Shown here piece by piece: positions 17,232 to 25,346 of a stretch of DNA of 55,189 nt (the stretch's first letter is position 1; each line of letters starts with the position of its first letter). The notes beneath the pieces are model-generated. The model did not search any database. It had not been told where the DNA came from and saw only the letters and a program-made list of their open reading frames with translations. The stretch covers positions 1-55,189 of the forward strand of contig CAZOGL010000006.1 in the NCBI GenBank assembly GCA_964579575.1, read 5' to 3'. The position numbers were made by a program, and so were the translations under genes. The stretch comes from CAVEFW01 sp964579575 (GTDB lineage: Bacteria > Actinomycetota > Coriobacteriia > Coriobacteriales > Eggerthellaceae).

Positions 17232-17258
17232 GCAAAACATGTGAACGCGTGTTCATAT
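17209..17258 (+). promoter_or_regulatory. two ArsR/SmtB-type operators
   Basis: Operator 1 (17209-17228) is a perfect 8-4-8 palindrome, ATATGAAC-AATC-GTTCATAT. Operator 2 (17239-17258) is ATGTGAAC-GCGT-GTTCATAT, with a single mismatch between the arms. They match the TGAAC-n-GTTCA type bound by SmtB/CadC-family repressors. Their centres are 30 bases apart, about three helical turns, so two dimers would sit on the same face of the DNA. Confidence 0.85.
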
Positions 17259-17273
17259 GAAAAGGAGTTCAAT

Positions 17274-17654
17274 ATGACAAATGCGACCGTCCAAAACAAG
17301 GAATTAGCTACGAGTAACAGGGCAGATCAATCAGAAATAACTACGAGCGACGCTGTTGACCAAGCAGAGACGCCTTGCGAAGAGATTCTGTACGATCTTG
17401 CGGACCTCTTCAAAATCTTTGCCGATACGACTCGTATCAAAATCCTGTTCGCTCTGCTTAGCGACGAGATGAACGTGGCCACGATAGCGGCGACGGTAGG
17501 GTCGTCGCAAAGTGCCGTATCGCACCAGTTGCGCATCTTAAAGCAAGCGCGCCTTGTCAAGTTCCGTCGTGACGGTAAACAGGTCATCTACTCGCTTTCC
17601 GATGACCATGTGAACTCGATACTAGAGCAGGGCATGACCCATATCTGTGAGTAA
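17274..17654 (+). CDS. ArsR/SmtB-family metal-sensing repressor
   Basis: A 126-residue winged-helix repressor. The DNA-recognition helix is SSQSAVSHQLRILKQARLV. The C-terminal helix DDHVNSILEQGMTHICE has D, H, H and E at the spacing of the SmtB alpha-5 metal site (D104, H106, H117, E120). This points to zinc, or a similar divalent metal, as inducer. About 35 residues precede the core and include one Cys (TPCEE) that could add a ligand. ATG 17274 is chosen for its AAAAGGAGTTCAAT site; earlier starts would lie in the operators. It autoregulates through the two upstream palindromes (inference). Confidence 0.92.
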   Translation: MTNATVQNKELATSNRADQSEITTSDAVDQAETPCEEILYDLADLFKIFADTTRIKILFALLSDEMNVATIAATVGSSQSAVSHQLRILKQARLVKFRRDGKQVIYSLSDDHVNSILEQGMTHICE

Positions 17655-17692
17655 GTCTAGGATATATCTTTTTTTGACCCCAAGGAGAAATC

Positions 17693-17911
17693 ATGCGTAA
17701 GGTTTTTAAACTCGAAGATCTTTGTTGTGCAAACTGTGCCCAAAAAATCCAGGACAGGATTTCCAAGCTTGATGGCGTAAACAGCTGTAGCGTCAACTTC
17801 CTCACCCAAAAGTTCACGCTTGACACCTCTGATAGCCGATTCGACGCGGCATTTGCCGAGAGCAAGAAGATATTCAAATCAATCGAACCAGATTGCACCA
17901 TCATCTTGTAA
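17693..17911 (+). CDS. free-standing heavy-metal-associated (HMA) domain protein
   Basis: A 72-residue ferredoxin-fold HMA protein with the metal-binding motif CCANC (about residues 11-15). It has the predicted beta-alpha-beta-beta-alpha-beta order of such domains. The CCxxC form is seen in N-terminal domains of some Zn/Cd/Pb ATPases. The adjacent ATPase lacks its own N-terminal HMA domain, so this gene probably supplies it in trans. The ribosome-binding site is CCAAGGAGAAATC. It lies between the repressor and the ATPase in the same operon. Confidence 0.92.
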   Translation: MRKVFKLEDLCCANCAQKIQDRISKLDGVNSCSVNFLTQKFTLDTSDSRFDAAFAESKKIFKSIEPDCTIIL

Positions 17912-17991
17912 CAGCATCAATCTGTAACAACATCAACCCTAAATCAAAAAAACCAAATCCATCCCTTGAGCCTCATGTAAAGGTAGCTACG

Positions 17992-19902
17992 ATGTCTTTT
18001 TTCGACAACCTGACGAAGAAGCAGCGCAAGACGTTCAAGCGTATCGCCGCGGCCCTCGTGATCTTCTTCATCATATTCCTCGTTCCTGTTGACACCCTTC
18101 TCCCTGCTCCTTACAACGTCTATCTCGAGTTCGTCTTATACCTGATTCCTTATCTCATGGCGGGATACGATGTCTTGCTCAAGGCTGGTCGAAACATCCT
18201 CCACGGTCAAGTCTTCGACGAGAACTTCCTCATGGGCATCGCGACCTTGGGAGCCTTCGGACTGGTGTTTTTCCCAGAAAGCGACCCCCATATGGCCGAG
18301 GGCGCTGCGGTGATGTTGTTTTATCAAGTGGGCGAGCTTTTTCAGGACTACGCAGTGGGGAAGAGTCGGAAATCGATTGCCGCTATGATGGATATCGCTC
18401 CCGATTATGCCAACGTCATGCAAGACGAGAAGCTGGTTCAAGTCGATCCCAACGAGGTTAAGGTTGGAGACGAATTCGTTGTAAAGCCAGGAGAGCGCAT
18501 CCCGCTTGACGGAACCGTTGTTTCGGGAAGGACACAATTGGACACCTCCGCCTTGACGGGAGAGTCTGTACCGAGGATTGTCGACGAGGGCATGCCAGTC
18601 ATCTCAGGATGCATCAACCTCACCGGCGTTATCACCGTCTCAGCCACCAAACCATTCGGTGAGTCGACGGTAAACCGTATCCTTGAACTTGTAGAAAACG
18701 CAAGTGAGAAGAAAGCGCGCACCGAGAACTTCATCACACGCTTTGCGCGCTATTACACTCCGATCGTCGTCATCGTCGCCGTCCTTCTCGCATGCATCCC
18801 TCCGCTTTTCGCTGGCCTTTCGTGGACCGATTGGATTCAACGTGGCCTCATCTTCCTTGTGGTGTCATGCCCTTGCGCCCTTGTCATTAGCGTCCCGCTT
18901 ACCTTTTTCGGCGGAATCGGAGGCGCTTCCAATAAGGGAATCCTGGTCAAAGGCAGCAACTACCTCGAGTCTCTTGCCAAGGTTGGCACCGTCGTATTCG
19001 ACAAGACCGGAACGCTCACAAGCGGCACGTTTTCCGTTGTCGCGGTACGCATCGCAGGAGAGATGGACCCCGATGACATCCTTTACTATGCGGCTCATGC
19101 CGAAGTTTTTTCGGATCATCCTATAGCCAGTTCCGTGCGTGAGAGCTACCGAGGAGTCATCGATCAAGAGCAGGTCAAAAGAGCACAAGAGGTTTCTGGC
19201 AGGGGAGTCTTCGCTGTTGTCGCAGACAAACAGGTACTGGTCGGAAACGACAAGCTCATGGCTTCCGAGAACATCGAATTCCAAGATAGCGAGATCATGG
19301 GTACCATCCTCCATGTAGCAATTGACAAGGAGTACGCAGGCCATATCGTTATCGCGGACGAAATGAAGGAAGACGCCGCACAAGCAATACGCGATCTTGC
19401 CCAAGTGGGTGTAAAGAAGACCGTCATGTTGACGGGAGATGAGGAGGATGTCGCTGCGGCGGTCGCACGCGAGCTTGGCATAACCGAATACCATGCGAAG
19501 CTCCTTCCAGGAGATAAGGTCGTTGAGGTCGAGCATCTTCTTGACGCAAAAAGCGACGATTCCCGCCTTGCATTCGTGGGTGATGGAATCAACGACGCCC
19601 CTGTTCTCACCAGGGCGGACGTCGGAATCGCTATGGGAGCCATGGGTAGTGATGCGGCTATTGAGGCAGCCGACATCGTCCTTATGGACGACAAGCCTTC
19701 CAACATTGCGACGGCTATTCGTATTGCCCGCAACACCATGCGCATCGTTTGGCAAAACATCATTTTTGCCCTCGGCGTCAAACTTATCATCCTCGCCTTA
19801 GCGGCATTTGGTCTTGCAACGATGTGGCTTGCCGTGTTCGGCGATGTCGGGGTCGCTGTCATCGCCATCCTCAACGCCATGCGCGCCATGCATGTCAAAT
19901 AG
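17992..19902 (+). CDS. Zn2+/Cd2+-type P1B ATPase
   Basis: A 636-residue heavy-metal efflux ATPase of the CadA/ZntA group. It shows LTGES (about 188), the transmembrane SCPCALVIS motif (C293), the phosphorylated aspartate in FDKTGTLTSG (D337), the HP motif in SDHPIASS, and VGDGINDAP. In the last two helices K (LGVKLI) and D (FGDVG) match the ligand positions of P1B-2 zinc/cadmium pumps. No N-terminal HMA domain is present; a separate HMA gene lies just upstream. ATG 17992 is favoured over 17893 because the latter would overlap the HMA gene and adds an unrelated peptide. The substrate is inferred from motifs and the SmtB-like repressor. Confidence 0.93.
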   Translation: MSFFDNLTKKQRKTFKRIAAALVIFFIIFLVPVDTLLPAPYNVYLEFVLYLIPYLMAGYDVLLKAGRNILHGQVFDENFLMGIATLGAFGLVFFPESDPHMAEGAAVMLFYQVGELFQDYAVGKSRKSIAAMMDIAPDYANVMQDEKLVQVDPNEVKVGDEFVVKPGERIPLDGTVVSGRTQLDTSALTGESVPRIVDEGMPVISGCINLTGVITVSATKPFGESTVNRILELVENASEKKARTENFITRFARYYTPIVVIVAVLLACIPPLFAGLSWTDWIQRGLIFLVVSCPCALVISVPLTFFGGIGGASNKGILVKGSNYLESLAKVGTVVFDKTGTLTSGTFSVVAVRIAGEMDPDDILYYAAHAEVFSDHPIASSVRESYRGVIDQEQVKRAQEVSGRGVFAVVADKQVLVGNDKLMASENIEFQDSEIMGTILHVAIDKEYAGHIVIADEMKEDAAQAIRDLAQVGVKKTVMLTGDEEDVAAAVARELGITEYHAKLLPGDKVVEVEHLLDAKSDDSRLAFVGDGINDAPVLTRADVGIAMGAMGSDAAIEAADIVLMDDKPSNIATAIRIARNTMRIVWQNIIFALGVKLIILALAAFGLATMWLAVFGDVGVAVIAILNAMRAMHVK

Positions 19903-20144
19903 ACGCAATGAACCGAAGGGCTCAGTTAAAAAAATCAGTGTTGGAAAGACATCTGGTGTTGGAAAGACAACCCATGTCAGAGCGATAGCATTTCCTACCC
20001 CGTGTTATTCATGGAAAGCATGTGAGAATCGTTGTGATTTAGGCCACGAAACGGCTCCCCTGAAAAAGAGCGGTAAAATACTGGGAAACGATTCAATCAA
20101 CAAAGAGTTCCCATCCGCTTTGTCGGTGGAAAGGACGCGAGGTA

Positions 20145-21380
20145 ATGGCTGTCCAATACGCCAATTTCAGGGATATTGATATCGAAAAGTTTGACATAGT
20201 CGTCGTCGGCGCCGGCTTTGCGGGCGCAGTCGCCGCACGTCAGCTTTCACAATTGGGCTCCAAAAAGGTGCTCATCATCGAGAAAAGAAACCATATCGCA
20301 GGCAACATGTACGACGAGTTCGACGATGCCGGCATCCTGGTACATAGATACGGTCCCCACATCTTCCACACCAACGACCAACGTGTATTTGCCTTTCTTC
20401 GCACGTTCGGTGGCTTTTCGAACTACAAGCACCGCGTCCTTGCCGACATCAATGGCGAGTACATGCCAGTTCCCTTTAATAAGACCTCCATGGAGCTTGC
20501 CTTTGGCGAAGAACGCGCGGAGCAGCTAACCCAAAAACTCATCGACACCTTTGGCGATGAGTGCAACGTGACTATCAACGAGCTGCGCGAGGAGGACGAT
20601 CCCGAACTTGCTGAGATCGCGGACTATGTCTACAAGAACATATTCCTCTACTACACGCAAAAACAGTGGGGACAAACTCCTGAGCAGGTCGACCCGTCGG
20701 TCGTAGCTCGCGTGCCGATCCGTATCAGTCGCGACGATCGCTACTTCCAGGACAAGTTCCAGGGTATGCCAATTGACGGCTATACCAAGATGTTTGAGAA
20801 CATGCTCGATTGGCCAGACATCACGGTCTGCCTCAACACTGAGGCAGAAAGCGTCTTTGACCTTGACTTCGAGAGCAACGACGAGGATGCCCAACTTTCA
20901 GCTATCAAGATCAAGGACAAGGTCTTTAACGGGCCCATCATCTACACTGGCCCCCTCGACGAGCTCTTCCTTTCGCGATTCGGTCGCTTGCCCTACCGAT
21001 CCTTGGACTTCGTGTACGAGACGATCGACCAAGACCATGTGCTTCCTTGCGCAACGGTGAACTACACCGTCTCGGAGGACTATACGCGCATCACGGAATT
21101 CAAGTACATGACGTTGTACGGCGGAAACGACAAGACGACGATCATGAAAGAGTACCCGCGGGCGTATGAGAACCCCCGTACGCAAATTCCTTACTACGCC
21201 ATCATCAACGAGGAGAACATTGCGCATTACAACCGGTATCTCCGGTTGACGCAAAGCCTTCCCAATTTCTATCCGCTCGGCCGTCTCGCCGAATATCGCT
21301 ACTACAACATGGACGTCATCGTCAGACGCGCGCTCGATCTCGTCGAGAAGATTCTCGGCATCGGCGCAAGTTTACACTAA
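20145..21380 (+). CDS. glf: UDP-galactopyranose mutase
   Basis: A 411-residue flavoenzyme that converts UDP-galactopyranose to UDP-galactofuranose for cell-surface glycans. The FAD-binding dinucleotide fold is clear (VVVGAGFAGAVAARQL, then IIEKRNHIAGNMYDE). RYGPHIFHTND and the later YTQKQWGQTPEQVDPSVVARVPIR are diagnostic. It is followed 18 bases downstream by a glycosyltransferase, suggesting a two-gene surface polysaccharide operon. The 240-base upstream gap holds only an 18-bp-period direct repeat of GTGTTGGAAAGACA at 19938 and 19956. Confidence 0.96.
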   Translation: MAVQYANFRDIDIEKFDIVVVGAGFAGAVAARQLSQLGSKKVLIIEKRNHIAGNMYDEFDDAGILVHRYGPHIFHTNDQRVFAFLRTFGGFSNYKHRVLADINGEYMPVPFNKTSMELAFGEERAEQLTQKLIDTFGDECNVTINELREEDDPELAEIADYVYKNIFLYYTQKQWGQTPEQVDPSVVARVPIRISRDDRYFQDKFQGMPIDGYTKMFENMLDWPDITVCLNTEAESVFDLDFESNDEDAQLSAIKIKDKVFNGPIIYTGPLDELFLSRFGRLPYRSLDFVYETIDQDHVLPCATVNYTVSEDYTRITEFKYMTLYGGNDKTTIMKEYPRAYENPRTQIPYYAIINEENIAHYNRYLRLTQSLPNFYPLGRLAEYRYYNMDVIVRRALDLVEKILGIGASLH

Positions 21381-21398
21381 GACAGGATTCACCCGAAA

Positions 21399-22430
21399 AT
21401 GACTGGCACCAAAACAATTTCCTTCGCAGTTCCCTGTTACAACTCTGCGGAGTACATGGACAAATGCATCGAGTCTTTACTCGCGTGCGGGGATGATATC
21501 GAGATTCTCATCGTTGACGACGGCTCCAAAAAGGACAACACCGCTGAAAAGGCCGATGAGTGGGAGGCGAAATATCCCGGCATTATCCGCGCCCTCCACA
21601 AAGAGAATGGCGGTCACGGCTCTGCGGTCAACATGGGCCTTGAGCATGCTTCTGGTAGGTATTTCAAAGTTGTTGACTCCGATGACTGGCTAGATGAGAA
21701 AGCCATGGAAGCCGTCATGGCCTACCTCCGTCCGCAGTGTGAATTGCAATACCCGACGGATATGGTCGTTGCGAACTACGTATACGAGAAGGTTTATGAA
21801 GGTACCCACACCGTCATGCATTATCGTAACGTGTTTCCTCAAAATGTAGAATTCGGTTGGGCCGACACAAAGCGTTTCAACCCGAGCCAATACCTGTTGA
21901 TGCACTCCGTCATCTACCGCACCGACCTTTTGCGCGACATGGGGCTGAAGTTACCCGAGCATTGCTTCTACGTTGACAACATCTTCGTGTACGTGCCTTT
22001 GCCTCATGTAAAGACCATCTACTACCTTGATGTGGATATGTATCGCTACTTCATCGGACGCGAGGATCAAAGCGTCAACGAGAAAGTCATGATGGGCCGT
22101 ATCGACCAGCAACTTCGCGTTACGCGTACGATGATCGACAGCGTGAAGCTTCCCGAAGGGGTGGACGACCAGAACCTTCTTGTCTACATGGAAAACTACC
22201 TTTCTATGATGATGTGCATCTGCAGCATCTTCTTGCGCATGCAAAACACGCCCGAGTCCGAGCAAAAGCGAGATGCCATATGGCAATACCTCAAGGTCGC
22301 AGACCCCATGTTGTATCGCCGTATCAGGCGCAACGTTTTGAACATCGGAACGAACTTGCCAACCAAGGCTGGACGTGCCGTAGGAATCGCCGGATACCAT
22401 CTCGCCCAAAAGATCTTCAAGTTCAACTAG
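21399..22430 (+). CDS. family 2 glycosyltransferase
   Basis: A 343-residue GT-A fold glycosyltransferase. The start SFAVPCYNSAEYMDKCIESLL, the nucleotide-binding LIVDDGSKKDNT and the DxD-like VVDSDDWLDE are standard GT2 features. A hydrophobic segment around residues 260-280 may associate with the membrane, but there is no clear transmembrane anchor. Its partner is probably the preceding glf, so it could transfer galactofuranose, though acceptor and donor cannot be read from the sequence. A terminator closes the operon. Confidence 0.9.
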   Translation: MTGTKTISFAVPCYNSAEYMDKCIESLLACGDDIEILIVDDGSKKDNTAEKADEWEAKYPGIIRALHKENGGHGSAVNMGLEHASGRYFKVVDSDDWLDEKAMEAVMAYLRPQCELQYPTDMVVANYVYEKVYEGTHTVMHYRNVFPQNVEFGWADTKRFNPSQYLLMHSVIYRTDLLRDMGLKLPEHCFYVDNIFVYVPLPHVKTIYYLDVDMYRYFIGREDQSVNEKVMMGRIDQQLRVTRTMIDSVKLPEGVDDQNLLVYMENYLSMMMCICSIFLRMQNTPESEQKRDAIWQYLKVADPMLYRRIRRNVLNIGTNLPTKAGRAVGIAGYHLAQKIFKFN

Positions 22431-22433
22431 GTC

Positions 22434-22469
22434 AAACCGCCGAGCTGTATATCAGACCGGCGGTTTTTT
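22434..22469 (+). terminator. intrinsic terminator after the glf operon
   Basis: AAACCGCCG and CGGCGGTTT form a stem around a 15-base loop and lead into six T residues (22464-22469), directly after the glycosyltransferase stop codon. Confidence 0.88.
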
Positions 22470-22566
22470 CAATTCGATCGCCGTTTCACAATCGTCACTT
22501 CGCAACCGTCACCCAAAAGAAAATGTCGCCAAAACGATAGAAAGGGAAAACGAGTCAGAGGGGTAT

Positions 22567-23922
22567 ATGGGGTCACCGTTTTACATACCACCATGCGAGA
22601 ACGCTAAAGGGCTCAAAGCCTGGGTGGGCCCCGCAATCCTTCTTGTCGACCTTGACGCGTTTTATGCCTCGGTCGAACAGCGTGAACATCCCGGTTGGAA
22701 GGGTTTGCCCGTCATCGTTGGCGGCAGTGCCGATCGCCATGGGGTGGTATCCACCTGCAGCTACGAAGCACGTGCCTACGGCGTCCGAAGCGCTATGCCG
22801 GCCTCGCAAGCCGCCACCTTGTGCCCTGATGCCATCTGGACTCCCGGTAACCACAAGCTCTACAAAGCGGTCTCAGACAAGATCATGGCAATACTTACCG
22901 ATGAGAGCCCGCTGATCCAACAGGTCTCTATCGACGAGGCGTTTCTCGACGTCACAAACACACGCGTTAACACCAATCATCCCGCGGTCGTCGCCTCGCG
23001 CATCCAACGACGTGTACGCGAAGAACAGGGGGTGACATGCTCTGTTGGCATAGGCACGACAAAAACCATCGCAAAGATCGCAAGCGACATTGACAAGCCG
23101 AACGGGCTAACGATGGTGGAGCCTGGACGTGAGCTCGAGTTTCTACAACCCTTACCCATCCGCTCCATGAGTGGCATCGGGAAGGCGAGCGAGCAACGCC
23201 TCATGCGCTTTGGCATCAAGACCCTTGGCGACCTCGCGAACGCCGACGAGACGCTCCTGCGCGATGTCTTCGGCAAGAATTCCGACATGATGCGACGCCG
23301 AGCGCTCGGCATCGACTTCTCACCCGTCGTGAGCGACCGCCCCATGAAATCGATGTCGAGCGAAACGACGTTCTCCGAGTGCCTCACGAAACGAAGTGAC
23401 GTCCTTGCCGCAATCCAGGCGATGGCCACAAAGGTCGGACGCCGCATGCGAAAAGAGGGGCTACGCGGGACCACGGTCGTATTAAAGATCAGACTTGCCA
23501 ACCGCCAACTCAAAAGTGTCCAAGGACCACTTCCTGAGCCTACGAACGACGACTTGTCATTTACACCGTTGCTTGAGGAGTTACTCGACTCCATTTGGAG
23601 CGAGGGAACACCCGTAAGGCTCGTCGGCGTCGCCGTCACCCACTTCTTCGAGGAGGGGGAGGAGGCTCACTTCGGGGCGCAGGGGACATTGTTCGACCTT
23701 TTCGAGTCTGCGCAATCCGAAGACGATCACCCAGGCGCTAAGGGCGATTGGGGGCAGGAGCCTTTGCCGAAGGGCGAGCGTGACGCCCTCCACAGTGCAC
23801 ATAAGCGCCAAAGCCTGCTTGAGGCGACCGATGCGATAAAGAACCGATTCGGCGATTCCTCGCTGCTTTTCGGTCACGAGATCCACAACGCCGGAAATAC
23901 GACTGGAACCATTCCCAAATAG
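22567..23922 (+). CDS. dinB: DNA polymerase IV
   Basis: A 451-residue Y-family translesion polymerase. Catalytic motifs are LVDLDAFYASVEQ near residue 27 and VSIDEAFLDVT near residue 121. The helix-hairpin-helix thumb has IRSMSGIGKASEQRLMRFGI and the little-finger domain follows. The C-terminal 70 residues are diverged and low in similarity. The last codons (TGTIPK and stop) lie in the first unit of a 16-bp repeat array, so the end of this protein may be variable. AGAGGGG lies 5 bases upstream of the ATG. No LexA-type operator was seen upstream. Confidence 0.94.
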   Translation: MGSPFYIPPCENAKGLKAWVGPAILLVDLDAFYASVEQREHPGWKGLPVIVGGSADRHGVVSTCSYEARAYGVRSAMPASQAATLCPDAIWTPGNHKLYKAVSDKIMAILTDESPLIQQVSIDEAFLDVTNTRVNTNHPAVVASRIQRRVREEQGVTCSVGIGTTKTIAKIASDIDKPNGLTMVEPGRELEFLQPLPIRSMSGIGKASEQRLMRFGIKTLGDLANADETLLRDVFGKNSDMMRRRALGIDFSPVVSDRPMKSMSSETTFSECLTKRSDVLAAIQAMATKVGRRMRKEGLRGTTVVLKIRLANRQLKSVQGPLPEPTNDDLSFTPLLEELLDSIWSEGTPVRLVGVAVTHFFEEGEEAHFGAQGTLFDLFESAQSEDDHPGAKGDWGQEPLPKGERDALHSAHKRQSLLEATDAIKNRFGDSSLLFGHEIHNAGNTTGTIPK

Positions 23923-24060
23923 GAAACATGACTGGGACAATTCCTGATTGGGGTCATCTCTAATCGGCGCCATTCCCGATCAGGACCATCCCCGCCCGCG
24001 ACCTTTACTAATCAGAACCATCCCCAAACGGGCGCATTCACAATCAGAACCATTCCCCAA
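23904..24060. repeat. degenerate 16-bp tandem array
   Basis: Nine 16-mers and one 13-mer run head to tail with the rough consensus YRGNACCATTCCCNAT. Unit starts are 23904, 23920 (13 bases), 23933, 23949, 23965, 23981, 23997, 24013, 24029 and 24045. The first unit covers the dinB 3' end and stop codon. No gene lies in this stretch. Confidence 0.8.
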
Positions 24061-24087
24061 ACAAAACGGCCCGCGATGACGCGGGCC
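24061..24087 (-). terminator. intrinsic terminator of the degV gene
   Basis: An 8-bp perfect stem, GGCCCGCG / CGCGGGCC (24068-24087), has the 4-base loop ATGA. On the minus strand it runs into GTTTTGT, 22 bases after the degV stop. Confidence 0.85.
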
Positions 24088-24109
24088 ATAACGTTTCTTG
24101 CAATTTGTA

Positions 24110-24991
24110 TTACCTATGCGTTGCGTAGAAGAACAGCGCTACCGTGCCAGGGCCGGCGTGCGCGCCTATGACAGGGTCGATATAGTTAGTGATGATTTCG
24201 ACCCCGGGCCATCTATCTCGAATCCTGTTCGCGACATAGTCGACATCCTCTGCGCAATCGCCGTGGGAGATCATGACAACGGGGGCCTCCTCGACGCCGA
24301 CATAGGTTTTCTCCATGTGGGAAACGAGCGCATTCAGGCTCTTCTTGCGTCCGCGAACCTTTTCCATCGGGATGAGTTTGCCCGCCTCGTCGACGTGAAG
24401 GACCGGCTTGATATTGAGGAGATTTCCTGCCCAAGCGCTCGAGCGGGAGACGCGACCTCCGCGGAACAGATAGACAAGATCCTCGACTGTGAACCAGCTA
24501 GCGACCTTTTGCTTGTTGTCCTCGGCGTATTTCGCGACCTCCTCAATAGAGGCACCGGATTGCGCAAGCTTGACGCAATTGTAGACAAGCAAGCCCTCGC
24601 CCATAGAGGCAAGATACGTATCGACGGCAATCAGCTTGCGCTCGGGATATTGACCTTGGAATTGCGCCATAAGCAACATCGTTGCCTGACACGTGCCGGA
24701 TATTCCACTCGACATGCCGAGATAGAGGACGTCGCGACCCTGCTCAAGTAGGCCTTTAATCACCTTGGTCGTGCTCTCAAGGCTTGGAAGGGAAGTGGTA
24801 TAGACCTTGCCAGAACGCATGTTGTCGTAGAACGCCTTGAGCTCACCGCTTTTGTCGACGCCCTTCTCGTAGCTGACGTTTTGGTTGCCGTCCTCATCCA
24901 TGAAGGTGAGAGAAAGAATGTGCAGCCCAAACGCGTCAATCATGCTGCCTGGAAGGTTACAACCTGTATCGGTTACAATCTCGAAATCCAT
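24110..24991 (-). CDS. DegV family fatty-acid-binding protein
   Basis: A 293-residue DegV-fold protein. Members bind long-chain fatty acids and, as FakB, present them to the kinase FakA; no fakA is nearby. It has the start MDFEIVTDTGCNL (common form IVTDSTADLP), the TSLPSLE region, LGMSSGISGTCQ with the ligand-contacting serines, and the GPGTVALFFY end. The start at 24991 is chosen because AAAGGGAGGGACTC precedes it. Its own promoter lies about 60 bases upstream and a terminator follows, so it is a single-gene unit. Confidence 0.92.
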   Translation of the reverse strand: MDFEIVTDTGCNLPGSMIDAFGLHILSLTFMDEDGNQNVSYEKGVDKSGELKAFYDNMRSGKVYTTSLPSLESTTKVIKGLLEQGRDVLYLGMSSGISGTCQATMLLMAQFQGQYPERKLIAVDTYLASMGEGLLVYNCVKLAQSGASIEEVAKYAEDNKQKVASWFTVEDLVYLFRGGRVSRSSAWAGNLLNIKPVLHVDEAGKLIPMEKVRGRKKSLNALVSHMEKTYVGVEEAPVVMISHGDCAEDVDYVANRIRDRWPGVEIITNYIDPVIGAHAGPGTVALFFYATHR

Positions 24992-25049
24992 GAGTCCCTC
25001 CCTTTCCTTTTGGGTCTGATACAAGATACTCGAAATATTGAAGGGCATA

Positions 25050-25079
25050 GTATACCGCCATGTTTGTTTGCCAATCAAA
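25050..25079 (-). promoter_or_regulatory. probable promoter of degV
   Basis: On the minus strand TTGATT (25079-25074) and TATACT (25055-25050) are separated by 18 bases, with the start of degV 59 bases further on. Confidence 0.6.
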
Positions 25080-25151
25080 CATTGACCGATGGATCTCATA
25101 TCTTAAAATTTCATGCCATTTAAATATGATGTCCTTCGATAAAATTTCATG

Positions 25152-25230
25152 ACCGAGAGTGCGATTGTTGCCGACAAAGGTGGTGGACGCCGACGGAAGC
25201 GATGACCGTAGACGCTCGTCGTTTCTCGGT
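25152..25230 (+). other. hairpin-closed structured element upstream of ileS
   Basis: The 355-base gap between degV and ileS holds the degV promoter, then this GC-rich element. ACCGAGA (25152-25158) can pair with TCTCGGT (25224-25230), enclosing GCCGAC direct repeats and smaller inverted repeats. A TATAAT at 25263-25268 with no good -35 lies downstream. A T-box would be expected before ileS, but the canonical TGGNACCGCG block is absent, so its nature is unresolved. Confidence 0.3.
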
Positions 25231-25346
25231 GAGCTTTACATGGCAAGACGTAAGGGTTTCGGTATAATCAAGAAGTTTGTGAGCACATATAGTCACGAGG
25301 CAACGTGGCTTTGAGACAGCAAGAGAAGAAATGAGGATGATTATTC

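Noticed and set aside
22470..22566. LexA operator upstream of dinB
   Set aside because: No GAAC-n4-GTTC or similar palindrome was found.
25123..25346. T-box riboswitch before ileS
   Set aside because: No TGGNACCGCG block and no stem I/specifier features could be identified.
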